Source of the DNA: Saprolegnia diclina VS20
Lineage: Eukaryota > Oomycota > Saprolegniomycetes > Saprolegniales > Saprolegniaceae
Reading direction: 5' to 3'
Assembly (NCBI RefSeq): GCF_000281045.1
Contig: NW_008246109.1
Coordinates: forward strand, 235,399-299,398
Length of the DNA stretch: 64,000 nt
The notes beneath the pieces are model-generated. The model searched no databases. It saw only the letters and a list, made by a program, of their open reading frames with translations, and was not told the DNA's origin. Below are positions 63,900-64,000 of this stretch, piece by piece. Both the position numbers and the translations under genes were made by a program. Within the stretch, counting starts at the first letter, position 1. Each line of letters starts with the position of its first letter.

Positions 63900-64000
63900 G
63901 CGAAACTGCCACGTGTCTTAACCGGACAGTATCCGGAAGATACCCTGTCAATGCCGCCATATCGCGTGGTCGAACCGGTAGAATCCAGCAGTGCATGGGC
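63900..64000. other. Upstream of HSF gene 2, window edge
   Basis: ATCCGGAA at 63931-63938, about 32 bp before the start, is another variant of the recurrent element. Confidence 0.4.

Overview
The window looks like nuclear DNA from an oomycete, most likely Saprolegniales (Saprolegnia/Achlya/Aphanomyces type). Genes are tightly packed on both strands. Codon third positions are GC-rich, which produces very long antisense shadow ORFs. I rebuilt about 60 spliceosomal introns, all only 38-59 nt, with GT..AG ends and usually a CTAAC/CTRAC-like branch site. The gene content mixes flagellar and centriolar proteins, a PDR-type ABC transporter, heat-shock factors and a coiled-coil/START-like protein of a type I associate with oomycetes. 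Exon joins were accepted only when reading frame and family similarity agreed; no database was searched.

Layout: 0-4.7 kb holds a broken mitochondrial intermediate peptidase tail, a 4-exon Nudix hydrolase, a START-like protein and gene debris that includes a fossil copy of part of the Nudix gene. 4.7-20.3 kb holds the proteasome activator PA200/Blm10, a divergent PP1-type phosphatase, a Sct1/Gat1-like glycerol-3-phosphate acyltransferase, a Val-like tRNA, a BAG6-like ubiquitin-domain protein, an Mpo1-like enzyme and the exosome cofactor C1D. 20.5-31.9 kb holds PEX10, a 2.6 kb gene-poor stretch, the ABC transporter, a PX-like protein and eIF3b, which carries an apparent one-base frameshift. 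32.3-48.6 kb holds mitochondrial inorganic pyrophosphatase, CFAP52, four NDUFA4/B12D-like genes (two of them in a near-perfect 356-bp inverted repeat), a coiled-coil EF-hand protein, a TPR protein and an OFD1-like centriolar protein. 48.8-64 kb holds a cyclic-nucleotide phosphodiesterase, a class-I-like myosin with an insertion in its converter, an EF-hand/TMEM65 fusion, two HSF genes and pyruvate carboxylase.

Two themes link neighbours. The 33.7-48.6 kb stretch carries three genes assignable to the zoospore flagellum or basal body. Several mitochondrial genes (pyrophosphatase, NDUFA4-like family, TMEM65, pyruvate carboxylase) share the window. A palindromic 8-mer, ATCCGGAT, recurs just upstream of several start codons and may be a promoter element. 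I see no transposase, CRISPR array or virus-derived gene. The strongest leads for follow-up are the inverted-repeat gene pair, the EF-hand/TMEM65 fusion, the PP1 active-site change and the promoter palindrome.
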